Positions 1-14,159 of a DNA stretch of 64,000 nt are shown piece by piece. Origin of the DNA: Bombus terrestris. Its lineage: Eukaryota; Arthropoda; Insecta; Hymenoptera; Apidae. Made by a program: the position numbers and the translations under genes. The notes under the pieces are model-generated. The model saw only the letters and a program-made list of their open reading frames with translations. It was not told the DNA's origin and made no database searches. Location: contig NW_025963548.1 of assembly GCF_910591885.1 (NCBI RefSeq), positions 5,013,501-5,077,500 on the forward strand, written 5' to 3'. The stretch's first letter is position 1, and every line of letters starts with the position of its first letter.

Positions 1-2687
1 GAACTATTACGTTATAACGCATAACGTTATATTGCAACACTAAAGGACGTATAGTGTCATATACTATTGCGTTATAATGTATAACGGTATATTGCACCAC
101 TATATGACGTACAACGTTATGAACTATTACGTTGTAACGCATAAAGATATATTGCATTGCTATATGACGCATAACGTTATGAACCATTACGTTATAACGC
201 ATAACGTCATATTGCATCACTATAGGACGTATAACGTTACATTGCAATACTATGTGACGTATAACGTTATAAACTATTGTGTTATAATGTATACCGGTAT
301 ATTGCTCCACTATATGACGTACAACGTTATGAACTATTACGTTATAACGCATAACGTTATATTGCATCACTATAGGACGTATAACGTTACATTGCATCAC
401 TATAGGACGTATAACGTTATATTGCATCACTATTTGACGTATAACGTTTTGTACTATTACGTAATAACGTATAGCGTTACATTGCATCACTATAGGACGT
501 ATAACGTTATATTGCATCACTATATGATGTATACCGTTATGAACTACTACATTATAACGTATAACGTTATATTGCATCACCATGTGACGTATAAAGTTTT
601 GTACTATTACGTAATATCGTATAACGTTATATTGCATCACTATAGGACCTATAACGTTATATTGCATTACTATATGACGTATAACGTTATGAACTATTAC
701 GTTAAAACGCATAACGGTATATTCCATCACTATATGACGCATAACGTTATGAACTATTACGTTATAGCGCATAACGGTATATTGCATCACGCATAGGACG
801 TATAACGTTACATTGCATCACTATAGGACGTATAACGTTATATTGCATCACTATAGGACGTATAGCGTCATATACTATTGCGTTATAATGTATAACGGTA
901 TATTGCATCACTATATGACGTATAACGTTATGAACTATTACGTTATAACGCATAACGTTATATTGCATCACTATAGGACGTATAACGTTATATTGCATTA
1001 CTATATGACGTATAACGTTATGAACTATTACGTTAAAACGCATAACGTTATATTGCATTACTATATGACGTATAACGTTTTGTACTATTACGTAATAAGG
1101 TATAACGTTATATTGCATCACTATAGGACGTATAACGTTACATTGCATCATTATAGGACGTTTAAAGTTATAAACTATTGTGTTATAATGTATAACGGTA
1201 TATTGCACCACTATATGACGTACAACGTTATGAACTATTACGTTGTAACGCATAACGTTGTATTGCACCACTATAGGACGTATAACGTTATATTGCATCA
1301 CTATAGGACGTGTAACGTTATATTGCATCATTATAGGACGTATAACGTTATATTGCATCACTATATCAAGTATACCGTTATGAACTACTACATTATAACG
1401 TATAACGTTATATTGCAACACTATAGGACGTATAGCGTCATATTCTATTGCGTTATAACGTATAACGGTATATTCCATCACCATATGACGCATAACGTTA
1501 TGAACTATTACGTTATAACGCATAACGGTATATTGCATCACTATAGGACGTATAGCGTTACATTGCATCACTATAGGACGTGTAATGATATATTGCATCA
1601 CTATTTGACGTATAACGTTTTGTACTTTTACGTAATAACGTATAGCGTTACATTGCATCACTATAGGACGTATAACGTTATATTGCATCACTATATGAAG
1701 TATACCGTTATGAACTATTACATTATAACGTATAACGTTATATTGCATCACCATGTGACGTATAAAGTTTTGTACTATTACGTAATATCGTATAACGTTA
1801 TATTGCATCACTATAGGACGTATAACGTTATATTGCATCACTACATGAAGTATACCGTTATGAACTATTACATTATACCGTATAACGTTATATTGCATCA
1901 CCATGTGACGTATAAAGTTTTGTACTATTACGTGGTATCGTACAACGCTATATGGCATCACTATAGGACGTATAACGTTATATTGCATCACTTCATGTAC
2001 TATACCGTTATGAACTATTACAGTATACCGTATAACGTTATATTGCATCAGCATGTGACGTATAACGTTTTGTACTATTACGTAGTAACGTATAACGTTA
2101 TATTGCATCACTATAAGACGTATAACGTTATATTGCAACACTATATGACGTATAACGTTATATGCTACTACGTTATAACGCATAACGTTATATTGCATCA
2201 CCATGTGACGTGTAACGTTTTGTACTATTACGCAATAACGTATAACGTTATATTGCATCACTATATGACGTATAACGTTATATGCTACTACGTTATAACG
2301 TATAACGTTATATTGCATTACTATATGACGTTTAACGTTATGAACTATTACGTTATAACGCATAACGTTATATTGCATCACTATACGACGTATAACGTTA
2401 TATTGCATCATTATATGACGCATAACGTTATGAACCATTACGTTATAACGCATAACGTCATATTGCATCACTATAGGACGTATAACGTTATATTGCATTA
2501 CTATATGACGTATAACGTTATGAACTATTACGGTATAACGCATAACGTTATATTGCATCACTATAGGACGTATAACATTATATTGCATCACTATATGACG
2601 TATAAAGTTATATGCTACTACGTTATAACGTATAACGTTATATTGCATTACTATATGACGTATGACGTTATGAACTACTACGTTATA
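1..2687. repeat. Subfamily I higher-order segment, copy 1 (offset 5,224)
   Basis: This segment matches 5,225-7,911 base for base except for a few substitutions (for example near 390 and at 724). The left end is cut by the window edge, so the true segment is longer. The match stops at 2,688, where this copy has cgttatagcgcataacgg and the other has cgttataacgcataacg. The offset equals 174 monomers plus four single-base insertions that lie in between. Confidence 0.9.
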
Positions 2688-3061
2688 GCGCATAACGGTA
2701 TATTGCATCACGCATAGGACGTATAACGTTACATTGCATCACTATAGGACGTATAACGTTATATTGCATCACTATAGGACGTATAGCGTCATATACTATT
2801 GCGTTATAATGTATAACGGTATATTGCATCACTATATGACGTATAACGTTATGAACTATTACGTTATAACGCATAACGTTATATTGCATCACTATAGGAC
2901 GTATAACGTTATATTGCATTACTATATGACGTATAACGTTATGAACTATTACGTTAAAACGCATAACGTTATATTGCATTACTATATGACGTATAACGTT
3001 TTGTACTATTACGTAATAAGGTATAACGTTATATTGCATCACTATAGGACGTATAACGTTA
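2679..3061. repeat. 383-bp duplicated segment around a 31-bp monomer
   Basis: This matches 758-1,140 (offset 1,921) and therefore also 5,982-6,364. It starts with the cgttatagcgcataacgg context, contains the 31-bp cacgcatagg monomer at 2,702-2,732, and carries the diagnostic cgtaataagg variant. Beyond 3,061 it switches to the attgcattac version found at 5,075. Confidence 0.85.
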
Positions 3062-3449
3062 TATTGCATTACTATATGACGTATAACGTTATAAACTATT
3101 GTGTTATAATGTATAACGGTATATTGCACCACTATATGACGTACAACGTTATGAACTATTACGTTGTAACGCATAACGTTATATTGCATTGCTATATGAC
3201 GTATAACGTTATGAACTATTACGTTATAACGCATAACGTTATATTGCAACACTAAAGGACGTATAGTGTCATATACTATTGCGTTATAATGTATAACGGT
3301 ATATTGCACCACTATATGACGTACAACGTTATGAACTATTACGTTGTAACGCATAAAGATATATTGCATTGCTATATGACGCATAACGTTATGAACCATT
3401 ACGTTATAACGCATAACGTCATATTGCATCACTATAGGACGTATAACGT
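3033..3449. repeat. 417-bp segment shared by four places in subfamily I
   Basis: This segment matches 5,045-5,461 (offset 2,012). Its right half matches 1-237 (offset 3,212). A further version with a few substitutions lies at 8,526-8,942. Diagnostic variants are acactaaaggacgtatag, the C monomer ctattgcgttataatg, and gttgtaacgcataaag with a near-unique aag in place of acg. Confidence 0.82.
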
Positions 3450-3542
3450 CATATTGCATTACTATATGACGTATAACGTTATGAACTATTACGTTATAAC
3501 GCATAACGTTATATTGCATCACTATAGGACGTATAGCGGTAT

Positions 3543-3662
3543 ATTGCATCACTATATGAAGTATACCGTTATGAACTATTACGTTATAACGTATAACGTT
3601 ATATTGCATCACTATAGGACGTATAACGGTATATTGCATCACTATATGAAGTATACCGTTAT
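3543..3662. repeat. 120-bp local tandem duplication
   Basis: The order ctatatgaagtataccg, gaactattacgttataacg, ctataggacgtata is present twice in a row here (3,543-3,602 repeated at 3,603-3,662 with flanking units). The paralogous region near 9,190-9,275 has fewer units. This explains part of the length difference between the two copies. Confidence 0.7.
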
Positions 3663-4128
3663 GAACTATTACGTTATAACGTATAACGTTATATTGCACC
3701 ACTATATGAAGTATTCCGTTATGAACTATTACAATTATAACGCATAACGTTATATTGCATCACTATAGGACGTACAACGTTATATTGCATTACTATATGA
3801 CGTAAAACGTTATGAACTATTACGTTATAACGCATAACGTTTTGTTGCAACACTATAGGACGTATAGCGTCATATTCTACTGCGTTATAATGTATAACGG
3901 TATTTTGCATCACTATATGACGCATAACGTTATGAACTGTTACGTTATAACGCATAACGGTATATTCCATCACGCATAGGACGTATAACGTTACATTGCA
4001 TCATTATAGGACGATTAACGTTATATTGCATCACTATAGGACGTATAACGTTATATTGCATCACTATAGGACGTGTAATGTTATATTGCATCACTATTTG
4101 ACGTATAACGTTTTGTACTATTACGTAG
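3633..4128. repeat. 495-bp duplicated segment, copy 1 (offset 5,583)
   Basis: This matches 9,216-9,711. The segment holds both kinds of 31-bp monomer: acaattata at 3,723-3,753 and cacgcatagg (here in attccatcac context) at 3,964-3,994. It also carries the diagnostic ggacgattaacg and the C monomer variant ctactgcgttataatg. The copies part at about 4,129, where this one has gtagtaacg and the other gtaatatcg. Confidence 0.88.
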
Positions 4129-4804
4129 TAACGTATAACGTTATATTGCATCACTATAGGACGTATAACGTTATATTGCAACACTATATGACGTATAACG
4201 TTATATGCTACTACGTTATAACGCATAACGTTATATTGCATCACCATGTGACGTATAACGTTTTGTACTATTACGCAATAACGTATAACGTTATATTGCA
4301 TCACTATATGACGTATAACGTTATATGCTACTACGTTATAACGTATAACGTTATATTGCATTACTATATGACGTTTAACGTTATGAACTATTACGTTATA
4401 ACGCATAACGTTATATTGCATCACTATACGACGTATAACGTTATATTGCATTATTATATGACGCATAACGTTATGAACCATTACGTTATAACGCATAACG
4501 TCATATTGCATCACTATAGGACATATAACGTTATATTGCATTACTATATGACGTATAACGTTATGAACTATTACGGTATAACGCATAACGTTATATTGCA
4601 TCACTATAGGACGTATAACATTATATTGCATCACTATATGACGTATAAAGTTATATGCTACTACGTTATAACGTATAACGTTATATTGCATTACTATATG
4701 ACGTATGACGTTATGAACTACTACGTTATAACGCATAACGTTATATTGCATCACTATAGGACGTACAACGTTATATACTATTATGTTATTACGTATAACG
4801 ATAT

Positions 4805-5565
4805 ATTGCATCAGCATGTGACGTATAACGTTTTGTACTATTACGCAATAACGTATAACGTTATGTTGCAACACTATAGGACGTATAGCGTCATATTCTA
4901 TTGCGTTATAATGTATAACGGTATATTCCATCACTATATGACGCATAACGTTATGAACTATTACGTTATAACGCATAACGCTATATTGCCTCGCCATATG
5001 ACGTATAACGTTATGATCTATGACGTTATAACGCATAACGTTATATTGCATCACTATAGGACGTATAACGTTATATTGCATTACTATATGACGTATAACG
5101 TTATAAACTATTGTGTTATAATGTATAACGGTATATTGCACCACTATATGACGTACAACGTTATGAACTATTACGTTGTAACGCATAACGTTATATTGCA
5201 TTGCTATATGACGTATAACGTTATGAACTATTACGTTATAACGCATAACGTTATATTGCAACACTAAAGGACGTATAGTGTCATATACTATTGCGTTATA
5301 ATGTATAACGGTATATTGCACCACTATATGACGTACAACGTTATGAACTATTACGTTGTAACGCATAAAGATATATTGCATTGCTATATGACGCATAACG
5401 TTATGAACCATTACGTTATAACGCATAACGTCATATTGCATCACTATAGGACGTATAACGTTACATTGCAATACTATGTGACGTATAACGTTATAAACTA
5501 TTGTGTTATAATGTATACCGGTATATTGCTCCACTATATGACGTACAACGTTATGAACTATTACG
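4805..5565. repeat. About 760-bp duplicated segment, copy 1 (offset 3,481)
   Basis: This matches 8,286-9,046. Diagnostic units are the C monomer after acgtatagcgtcat, then gcctcgccatatgacg and gatctatgacgttataacg. The segment overlaps the start of the 5,225-7,911 copy, so duplications of different age are nested here. Confidence 0.85.
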
Positions 5566-7911
5566 TTATAACGCATAACGTTATATTGCATCACTATAGG
5601 ACGTATAACGTTATATTGCATCACTATAGGACGTATAACGTTATATTGCATCACTATTTGACGTATAACGTTTTGTACTATTACGTAATAACGTATAGCG
5701 TTACATTGCATCACTATAGGACGTATAACGTTATATTGCATCACTATATGATGTATACCGTTATGAACTACTACATTATAACGTATAACGTTATATTGCA
5801 TCACCATGTGACGTATAAAGTTTTGTACTATTACGTAATATCGTATAACGTTATATTGCATCACTATAGGACCTATAACGTTATATTGCATTACTATATG
5901 ACGTATAACGTTATGAACTATTACGTTAAAACGCATAACGGTATATTGCATCACTATATGACGCATAACGTTATGAACTATTACGTTATAGCGCATAACG
6001 GTATATTGCATCACGCATAGGACGTATAACGTTACATTGCATCACTATAGGACGTATAACGTTATATTGCATCACTATAGGACGTATAGCGTCATATACT
6101 ATTGCGTTATAATGTATAACGGTATATTGCATCACTATATGACGTATAACGTTATGAACTATTACGTTATAACGCATAACGTTATATTGCATCACTATAG
6201 GACGTATAACGTTATATTGCATTACTATATGACGTATAACGTTATGAACTATTACGTTAAAACGCATAACGTTATATTGCATTACTATATGACGTATAAC
6301 GTTTTGTACTATTACGTAATAAGGTATAACGTTATATTGCATCACTATAGGACGTATAACGTTACATTGCATCATTATAGGACGTTTAAAGTTATAAACT
6401 ATTGTGTTATAATGTATAACGGTATATTGCACCACTATATGACGTACAACGTTATGAACTATTACGTTGTAACGCATAACGTTGTATTGCACCACTATAG
6501 GACGTATAACGTTATATTGCATCACTATAGGACGTGTAACGTTATATTGCATCATTATAGGACGTATAACGTTATATTGCATCACTATATCAAGTATACC
6601 GTTATGAACTACTACATTATAACGTATAACGTTATATTGCAACACTATAGGACGTATAGCGTCATATTCTATTGCGTTATAACGTATAACGGTATATTCC
6701 ATCACCATATGACGCATAACGTTATGAACTATTACGTTATAACGCATAACGGTATATTGCATCACTATAGGACGTATAGCGTTACATTGCATCACTATAG
6801 GACGTGTAATGATATATTGCATCACTATTTGACGTATAACGTTTTGTACTTTTACGTAATAACGTATAGCGTTACATTGCATCACTATAGGACGTATAAC
6901 GTTATATTGCATCACTATATGAAGTATACCGTTATGAACTATTACATTATAACGTATAACGTTATATTGCATCACCATGTGACGTATAAAGTTTTGTACT
7001 ATTACGTAATATCGTATAACGTTATATTGCATCACTATAGGACGTATAACGTTATATTGCATCACTACATGAAGTATACCGTTATGAACTATTACATTAT
7101 ACCGTATAACGTTATATTGCATCACCATGTGACGTATAAAGTTTTGTACTATTACGTGGTATCGTACAACGCTATATGGCATCACTATAGGACGTATAAC
7201 GTTATATTGCATCACTTCATGTACTATACCGTTATGAACTATTACAGTATACCGTATAACGTTATATTGCATCAGCATGTGACGTATAACGTTTTGTACT
7301 ATTACGTAGTAACGTATAACGTTATATTGCATCACTATAAGACGTATAACGTTATATTGCAACACTATATGACGTATAACGTTATATGCTACTACGTTAT
7401 AACGCATAACGTTATATTGCATCACCATGTGACGTGTAACGTTTTGTACTATTACGCAATAACGTATAACGTTATATTGCATCACTATATGACGTATAAC
7501 GTTATATGCTACTACGTTATAACGTATAACGTTATATTGCATTACTATATGACGTTTAACGTTATGAACTATTACGTTATAACGCATAACGTTATATTGC
7601 ATCACTATACGACGTATAACGTTATATTGCATCATTATATGACGCATAACGTTATGAACCATTACGTTATAACGCATAACGTCATATTGCATCACTATAG
7701 GACGTATAACGTTATATTGCATTACTATATGACGTATAACGTTATGAACTATTACGGTATAACGCATAACGTTATATTGCATCACTATAGGACGTATAAC
7801 ATTATATTGCATCACTATATGACGTATAAAGTTATATGCTACTACGTTATAACGTATAACGTTATATTGCATTACTATATGACGTATGACGTTATGAACT
7901 ACTACGTTATA
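5225..7911. repeat. Subfamily I higher-order segment, copy 2 (offset 5,224)
   Basis: This is the second copy of 1-2,687, including the 31-bp cacgcatagg monomer at 6,005-6,035 and the order of all sequence variants between. To its right the sequence switches to the ggacgtacaacgttatatac version also seen from about 4,735 and from about 10,142, so the copy ends in a mosaic junction. Confidence 0.9.
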
Positions 7912-8345
7912 ACGCATAACGTTATATTGCATCACTATAGGACGTACAACGTTATATACTATTATGTTATTACGTATAACGATATATTGCAGCACCATGT
8001 GACGTATAACGTTTTGAACTAATACGTAATAACGTATAGCGGTACATTGCATCACTATGTGAAGTACACCGTTATGGACTATTACATTTTAACGTGTAAC
8101 GTTATATTGCGTCACTATAGGACGTATAACGTTATATTGCATCACTATATGAAGTACACCGTTATGGACTATTACATTTTAACGTGTAACGCTATATTGC
8201 GTCACTATAGGACGTATAACGTTATATTGCATCACTATATGACGTATAACGTTATATGCTACTACGTTATAACGTATAACGTTATATTGCATCACCATGT
8301 GACGTATAACGTTTTGTACTATTACGCAGTAACGTATAACGTTAT
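7806..8345. repeat. About 540-bp duplicated segment, copy 1 (offset 2,222)
   Basis: This matches 10,028-10,567. It contains the rare order ggacgtacaacg, atactattatgttattacg, then gaactaatacg, followed by the 90-bp tandem pair described separately. The sequence left of the second copy also resembles this area but lacks about 300 bp (ten monomers). Confidence 0.83.
8046..8225. repeat. 90-bp (three-monomer) unit, two tandem copies
   Basis: Units 8,046-8,135 and 8,136-8,225 each hold a B monomer with gaagtacaccg, an A monomer ggactattacattttaacg, and a B monomer attgcgtcactatagg. These variants (ggac, cattttaacg, gtgtaacg) are found in this combination only here and at the paralogous 10,268-10,447. 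An odd-number unit breaks the usual alternation of A and B. Confidence 0.88.
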
Positions 8346-9046
8346 GTTGCAACACTATAGGACGTATAGCGTCATATTCTATTGCGTTATAATGTATAAC
8401 GGTATATTCCATCACTATATGACGCATAACGTTATGAACTATTACGTTATAACGCATAACGCTATATTGCCTCGCCATATGACGTATAACGTTATGATCT
8501 ATGACGTTATAACGCATAACGTTATATTGCATCACTATAGGACGTATAACGTTATATTGCATTACTATATGACGTTTAACGTTATAAACTATTGTGTTAT
8601 AATGTATAACGGTATATTGCACCACTATATGACGTACAACGTTATGAACTATTACGTTGTAACGCATAACGTTATATTGCATTGCTATATGACGTATAAC
8701 GTTATGAACTATTACGTTATAACGCATAACGTTATATTGCAACACTAAAGGACGTATAGCGTCATATACTATTGCGTTATAATGTATAACGGTATATTGC
8801 ACCACTATATGACGTACAACATTATGAACTATTACGTTGTAACGCATAAAGTTATATTGCATTGCTATATGACGCATAACGTTATGAACCATTACGTTAT
8901 AACGCATAACGTCATATTGCATCACTATAGGACGTATAACGTTATATTGCAATACTATGTGACGTATAACGTTATAAACTATTGTGTTATAATGTATACC
9001 GGTATATTGCTCCACTATATGACGTACAACGTTATGAACTATTACG
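8286..9046. repeat. About 760-bp duplicated segment, copy 2 (offset 3,481)
   Basis: This is the partner of 4,805-5,565, with scattered substitutions such as gcagtaacg for gcaataacg near its left end and acattatg for acgttatg near 8,821. It ends where gttgtaacgc replaces gttataacgc at about 9,047. Confidence 0.85.
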
Positions 9047-9215
9047 TTGTAACGCATAACGTTATATTGCATTACTATATGACGTATAACGTTATGAACT
9101 ATTACGTTGTAACGCATAACGTTATATTGCATTACAATATGACGTATAACGTTATGAACTATTACGTTATAACGCATAACGTTATATTGCATCACTATAG
9201 GACGTATAGCGGTAT

Positions 9216-9711
9216 ATTGCATCACTATATGAAGTATACCGTTATGAACTATTACGTTATAACGTATAACGTTATATTGCACCACTATATGAAGTATTCC
9301 GTTATGAACTATTACAATTATAACGCATAACGTTATATTGCATCACTATAGGACGTACAACGTTATATTGCATTACTATATGACGTATAACGTTATGAAC
9401 TATTACGTTATAACGCATAACGTTTTGTTGCAACACTATAGGACGTATAGCGTCATATTCTACTGCGTTATAATGTATAACGGTATTTTGCATCACTATA
9501 TGACGCATAACGTTATGAACTGTTACGTTATAACGCATAACGGTATATTCCATCACGCATAGGACGTATAACGTTACATTGCATCATTATAGGACGATTA
9601 ACGTTATATTGCATCACTATAGGACGTATAACGTTATATTGCATCACTATAGGACGTGTAATGTTATATTGCATCACTATTTGACGTATAACGTTTTGTA
9701 CTATTACGTAA
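9216..9711. repeat. 495-bp duplicated segment, copy 2 (offset 5,583)
   Basis: This is the partner of 3,633-4,128, with the acaattata monomer at 9,306-9,336 and the cacgcatagg monomer at 9,547-9,577. One visible difference is gacgtataacg here against gacgtaaaacg at about 3,800. Confidence 0.88.
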
Positions 9712-10027
9712 TATCGTATAACGTTATATTGCATCATTATAGGACGTATACCGTTATATTGCATCACTACATGAAGTATACCGTTATGAACTATTACATT
9801 ATACCGTATAACGTTATATTGCATCACCATGTGACGTATAAAGTTTTGTACTATTACGTGGTAACGAATAACGTTATATTGCATCACTATAAGACGTATA
9901 ACGTTATATTGCAACACTATATGACGTATAACGTTATATGCTACTACGTTATAACGCATAACGTTATATTGCATCACCATGTGACGTATAACGTTTTGTA
10001 CTATTACGCAATAACGTATAACGTTAT

Positions 10028-10567
10028 ATTGCATCACTATATGACGTATAACGTTATATGCTACTACGTTATAACGTATAACGTTATATTGCATTACTAT
10101 ATGACGTATGACGTTATGAACTACTACGTTATAACGCATAACGTTATATTGCATCACTATAGGACGTACAACGTTATATACTATTATGTTATTACGTATA
10201 ACGATATATTGCATCACCATGTGACGTATAACGTTTTGAACTAATACGTAATAACGTATAGCGGTACATTGCATCACTATATGAAGTACACCGTTATGGA
10301 CTATTACATTTTAACGTGTAACGTTATATTGCGTCACTATAGGACGTATAACGTTATATTGCATCACTATATGAAGTACACCGTTATGGACTATTACATT
10401 TTAACGTGTAACGTTATATTGCGTCACTATAGGACGTATAACGTTATATTGCATCACTATATGACGTATAACGTTATATGCTACTACGTTATAACGTATA
10501 ACGTTATATTGCATCACCATGTGACGTATAACGTTTTGTACTATTACGCAATAACGTATAACGTTAT
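10028..10567. repeat. About 540-bp duplicated segment, copy 2 (offset 2,222)
   Basis: This is the partner of 7,806-8,345. It differs by substitutions such as catcaccatg for cagcaccatg and tatatgaag for tatgtgaag. It ends where this copy has catcactgtagg. Confidence 0.83.
10268..10447. repeat. 90-bp (three-monomer) unit, two tandem copies (paralogue)
   Basis: Units 10,268-10,357 and 10,358-10,447 repeat the arrangement at 8,046-8,225. The 90-bp duplication therefore happened before the surrounding 540-bp segment was copied. Confidence 0.88.
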
Positions 10568-10657
10568 ATTGCATCACTGTAGGACGTATATCGTTATATT
10601 GCATCACTATAGGACGTATAGCGTCTAATACTATTGCGTTATAATGTATAACGGTAT

Positions 10658-11960
10658 ATTGCATCACTATATGACGTATAACGTTATATGCTATACGTTA
10701 TAACGTATAACGATATATTGCATTACTATATGACGTATAACGTTATGAACTATTACGTTATAACGCATAACGTTATATTGCCTCACCATATGACGTATAA
10801 CGTTATGATCTATGACGTTATAACACCTAACGTTATATTGCATCACTATAGGACGTATAACGTCATATTGCATCACTTTATGACGTATAACGTTATATAT
10901 TATTGCGCTATGAAGGAATAACTTTATATTGCATCACTATATGATGCATAACGTTATATTACATTACTATAGGACGTAAACGTTATAAACTATTGTGTTA
11001 TAATGTATAACGGTATATTGTACCACTATATGATGTATAACGGTATATTGCGTCACTATATGACGTATAACGTTTTGTACTATTACGTAATAACGAATAA
11101 CGTTATATTCCTTCACTATATGATGTTTAGCGTTTTGAACTTTAATTGCATCAGTATATGACGTATAACGTTATGAACTATTACATTATAACCTATAACG
11201 TTATATTGCATCACTATAGGACGCATAACATTATATTGCATCACTATATGACGTATAACGTTATGAACTATTACGTTATAACGCATAACGTTATGTTGCA
11301 ACACTATAGGACGTATAGCGTCATATTCTATTGCGTTATAATGTATAACGGTATATTCCATCACTATATGACGCATAACGTTATGAACCATTACGTTATA
11401 ACGCATAACGTTATATTGCATCACTATAGGACGTATAACGTTATATTGCATTACTATATGACGTATAACGTTATAAACTATTGTGTTATAATGTATAACG
11501 GTATATTGCACCACTATATGACGTACAACGTTATGAACTATTACTTTGTAACGCATAACGTTATATTGCATTACTATATGACGTATAACGTTATGAACTA
11601 TTACGTTATAACGCATAACGTTATATTGCAACACTAAAGGACGTATAGCGTCATATACTATTGCGCTATAATGTATAACGGTATATTCCATCACTATATG
11701 ACGCATAACGTTATGAACCATTACGTTATAACGCATAACGTCATATTGCATCACTATAGGACGTATAACGTTATATTGCAATACTATATGACGTATAACG
11801 TTATAAACTATTGTGTTATAATGTATACCGGTATATTGCACCACTATATGACGTACAACGTTATGAACTATTACGTTGTAACGCATAACGTTATATTGCA
11901 TTACTATATAACGTATAACGTTATGAACTATTACGTTGTAACGCATAACGTTATATTGCA
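10658..11960. repeat. 1.3-kb duplicated segment carrying the diverged island, copy 1 (offset 5,746)
   Basis: This matches 16,404-17,706 with about eight substitutions seen by eye over 1,303 bp. Differences include cgtcatattg against cgtcacattg, ctatagg against ctaaagg, and tactttgta against tacgttgta. All four unusual monomer lengths of the island are shared, so the indels came before the duplication. Confidence 0.9.
10688..11144. repeat. Diverged, indel-rich island in the array, copy 1
   Basis: Four monomers of abnormal length lie within 457 bp. They are a 29-bp unit with atgctatacg (10,688-10,716), a 31-bp unit with gcgctatgaaggaataac (10,897-10,927), a 29-bp unit with ggacgtaaacg (10,958-10,986) and an 8-bp remnant gaacttta (11,137-11,144) of an A monomer that has lost 22 bp. 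Neighbouring monomers also carry unusual substitutions, such as ataacacctaacg, catcactttatg, attgtaccac and attccttcac. It is the least homogenised stretch of the window. It has no target-site duplication or foreign sequence that would show an insertion. Confidence 0.9.
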
Positions 11961-13377
11961 TTACTATATGACGCATAACGTTATGAACTATTACGTTATA
12001 ACGCATAACGTTATATTGCAACACTATAGGACGTATAACGTCATATTGCATTACTATATGACGTATAACGTTATGAACTATTACGTTATAACGCATAACG
12101 TTATATTGCATCACTATAGGACGTATAGCGTTATATTGCATCACTATATGAAGTATACCGTTATGAACTATTACGTTATAACGTATAACGTTATATTGCC
12201 CCACTATATGAAGTATTCCGTTATGAACTATTACGTTATAACGCATAACGGTATATTGCATCACGCATAGGACGTATAACTTTTCATTGCATCACTATAG
12301 GACGTATAACGTTATATTGCATCACTATAGGACGTATAACGCTATATCGCATCACTATAGGACGTGTAATGTTATATTGCATTACTATTTGACGTATAAC
12401 GTTTTGTACTATTACGTAATAACGTATAGCGTTACATTGCATCACTATAGGACGTATAACGTTATATTGCATCACTATATGAAGTATACCGTTATGAACT
12501 ATTACATTATAAGGTATAACGTTATATTGCATCACCATGTGACGTATAAAGTTTTGTACTATTACGTAATATCGTATAACGTTATATTGCATCACTATAG
12601 GACGTATAACGTTATATTGCATCACCATGTGACGTATAAAGTTTTGTACTATTACGTAATATCGTATAAGGTTATATTGCATCACTATAGGACGTATAAC
12701 GTTATATTGCATCACTACATGAAGTATACCGTTATGAACTATTACATTATACCGTATAACGTTATATTGCATCACCATGTGACGTATAACGTTTTGTACT
12801 ATTGAATAGTAACGTATAACGTTATATTGCATCACTATAGGACGTACAACGTTATATTGCATTACTATAAGACGTATAACGTTATGAACTATTACGTTAT
12901 AACGCATAACGTTATATTGCATCACTATAGGACGTATAGCGTCATATTCTATTGCGTTATAATGTATAACGGTATATTGCATCACTATATGACGCATAAC
13001 GTTATGAACTGTTACGTTATAACGCATAACGGTATATCGCATCACGCATAGGACGTATAACGTTACATTGCATCACTATAGGACGTTTAACGTTATATTG
13101 CATCACTATAGGACGTATAACGTTATATTGCCATACTATATGACGTATAACGTTATATGCTACTACGTTATAACGCATAACGTTATATTGCATTACTATA
13201 TGACGTATAACGTTATGAACTATTACGTTATAACGCATAACGTTATATTGCCTCACTATATGACGTATAACGTGTTGTTCTATTACCTAATAACGTATAA
13301 CGTTATATTGCATCACTATAGGACGTATAACGTTATATTGCATCACTATATCAAGTATACCGTTAAGAACTACTACA

Positions 13378-13858
13378 TTATAACGTATAACGTTTTATTG
13401 CATCACCATGTGACGTATAACGTTTTGTACCATTACGTAATAGGGTATAACGTTATATTGCATCACTATAGGACGTATAACGTTATATTGCATTACTATA
13501 TGACGTATAACGTTATGAACTATTACGTTATAACGCATAACGTTATGTTGCAACACTATAGGACGTATAGCGTCATATTCTATTGCGTTATAACGTATAA
13601 CGGTATATTCCATCACCATATGACGCATAACGTTATGAAATATTACGTTATAACGCATAACGGTATATTGCATCACGCATAGGACATATAACGTTATATT
13701 GCATCACTATAGGACGTATAGCGTCATATACTATTGCGCTATAATGTATAACGGTATATTGCATCACTATATGACGTACAACGTTATGAAATACTACGTT
13801 GTAACGCATAACGTTATACTGCATCACTATAGGACGTATAACGTTATATTGCATCACT
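13378..13858. repeat. 481-bp segment duplicated at offset 782, copy 1
   Basis: This matches 14,160-14,640. Shared variants are gtaccattacgtaataggg, atgaaatattacg (near 13,636) and cgttatactgcatcac. The repeat unit contains one cacgcatagg monomer, which makes the offset 26 monomers plus two bases (two 31-bp units). Confidence 0.82.
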
Positions 13859-14159
13859 ATAGGACGTATAGCGTCTAATACTATTGCGTTATAATGTATA
13901 ACGGTATACTGTATCACTATATGACGTATAACGTTATGAACTATTACGTTATAACGCATAACGGTATATTGCATCACGCATAGGAGGTATAACGTTACAT
14001 TGCATCACTATAGGACGTATAATGTTATATTGCATCACTATTTGACGTATAACGTTTTGTACTATTACGTAATAACGTATAGCGTTACATTGCATCACTA
14101 TAGGACGTATAACGTTATATTGCATCACTATATGAAGTATACCGTTATGAACTATTACA

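Noticed and set aside
872..911. Promoter-like tataat in C monomers (ttgcgttataatg)
   Set aside because: It is part of a monomer repeated many times in the array, has no properly spaced second element, and no gene follows it.
10688..11144. Possible transposable element or its remnant in the diverged island
   Set aside because: All of the sequence still aligns to the monomers. There are no terminal repeats, target-site duplication or foreign sequence; only small indels and one 22-bp loss.
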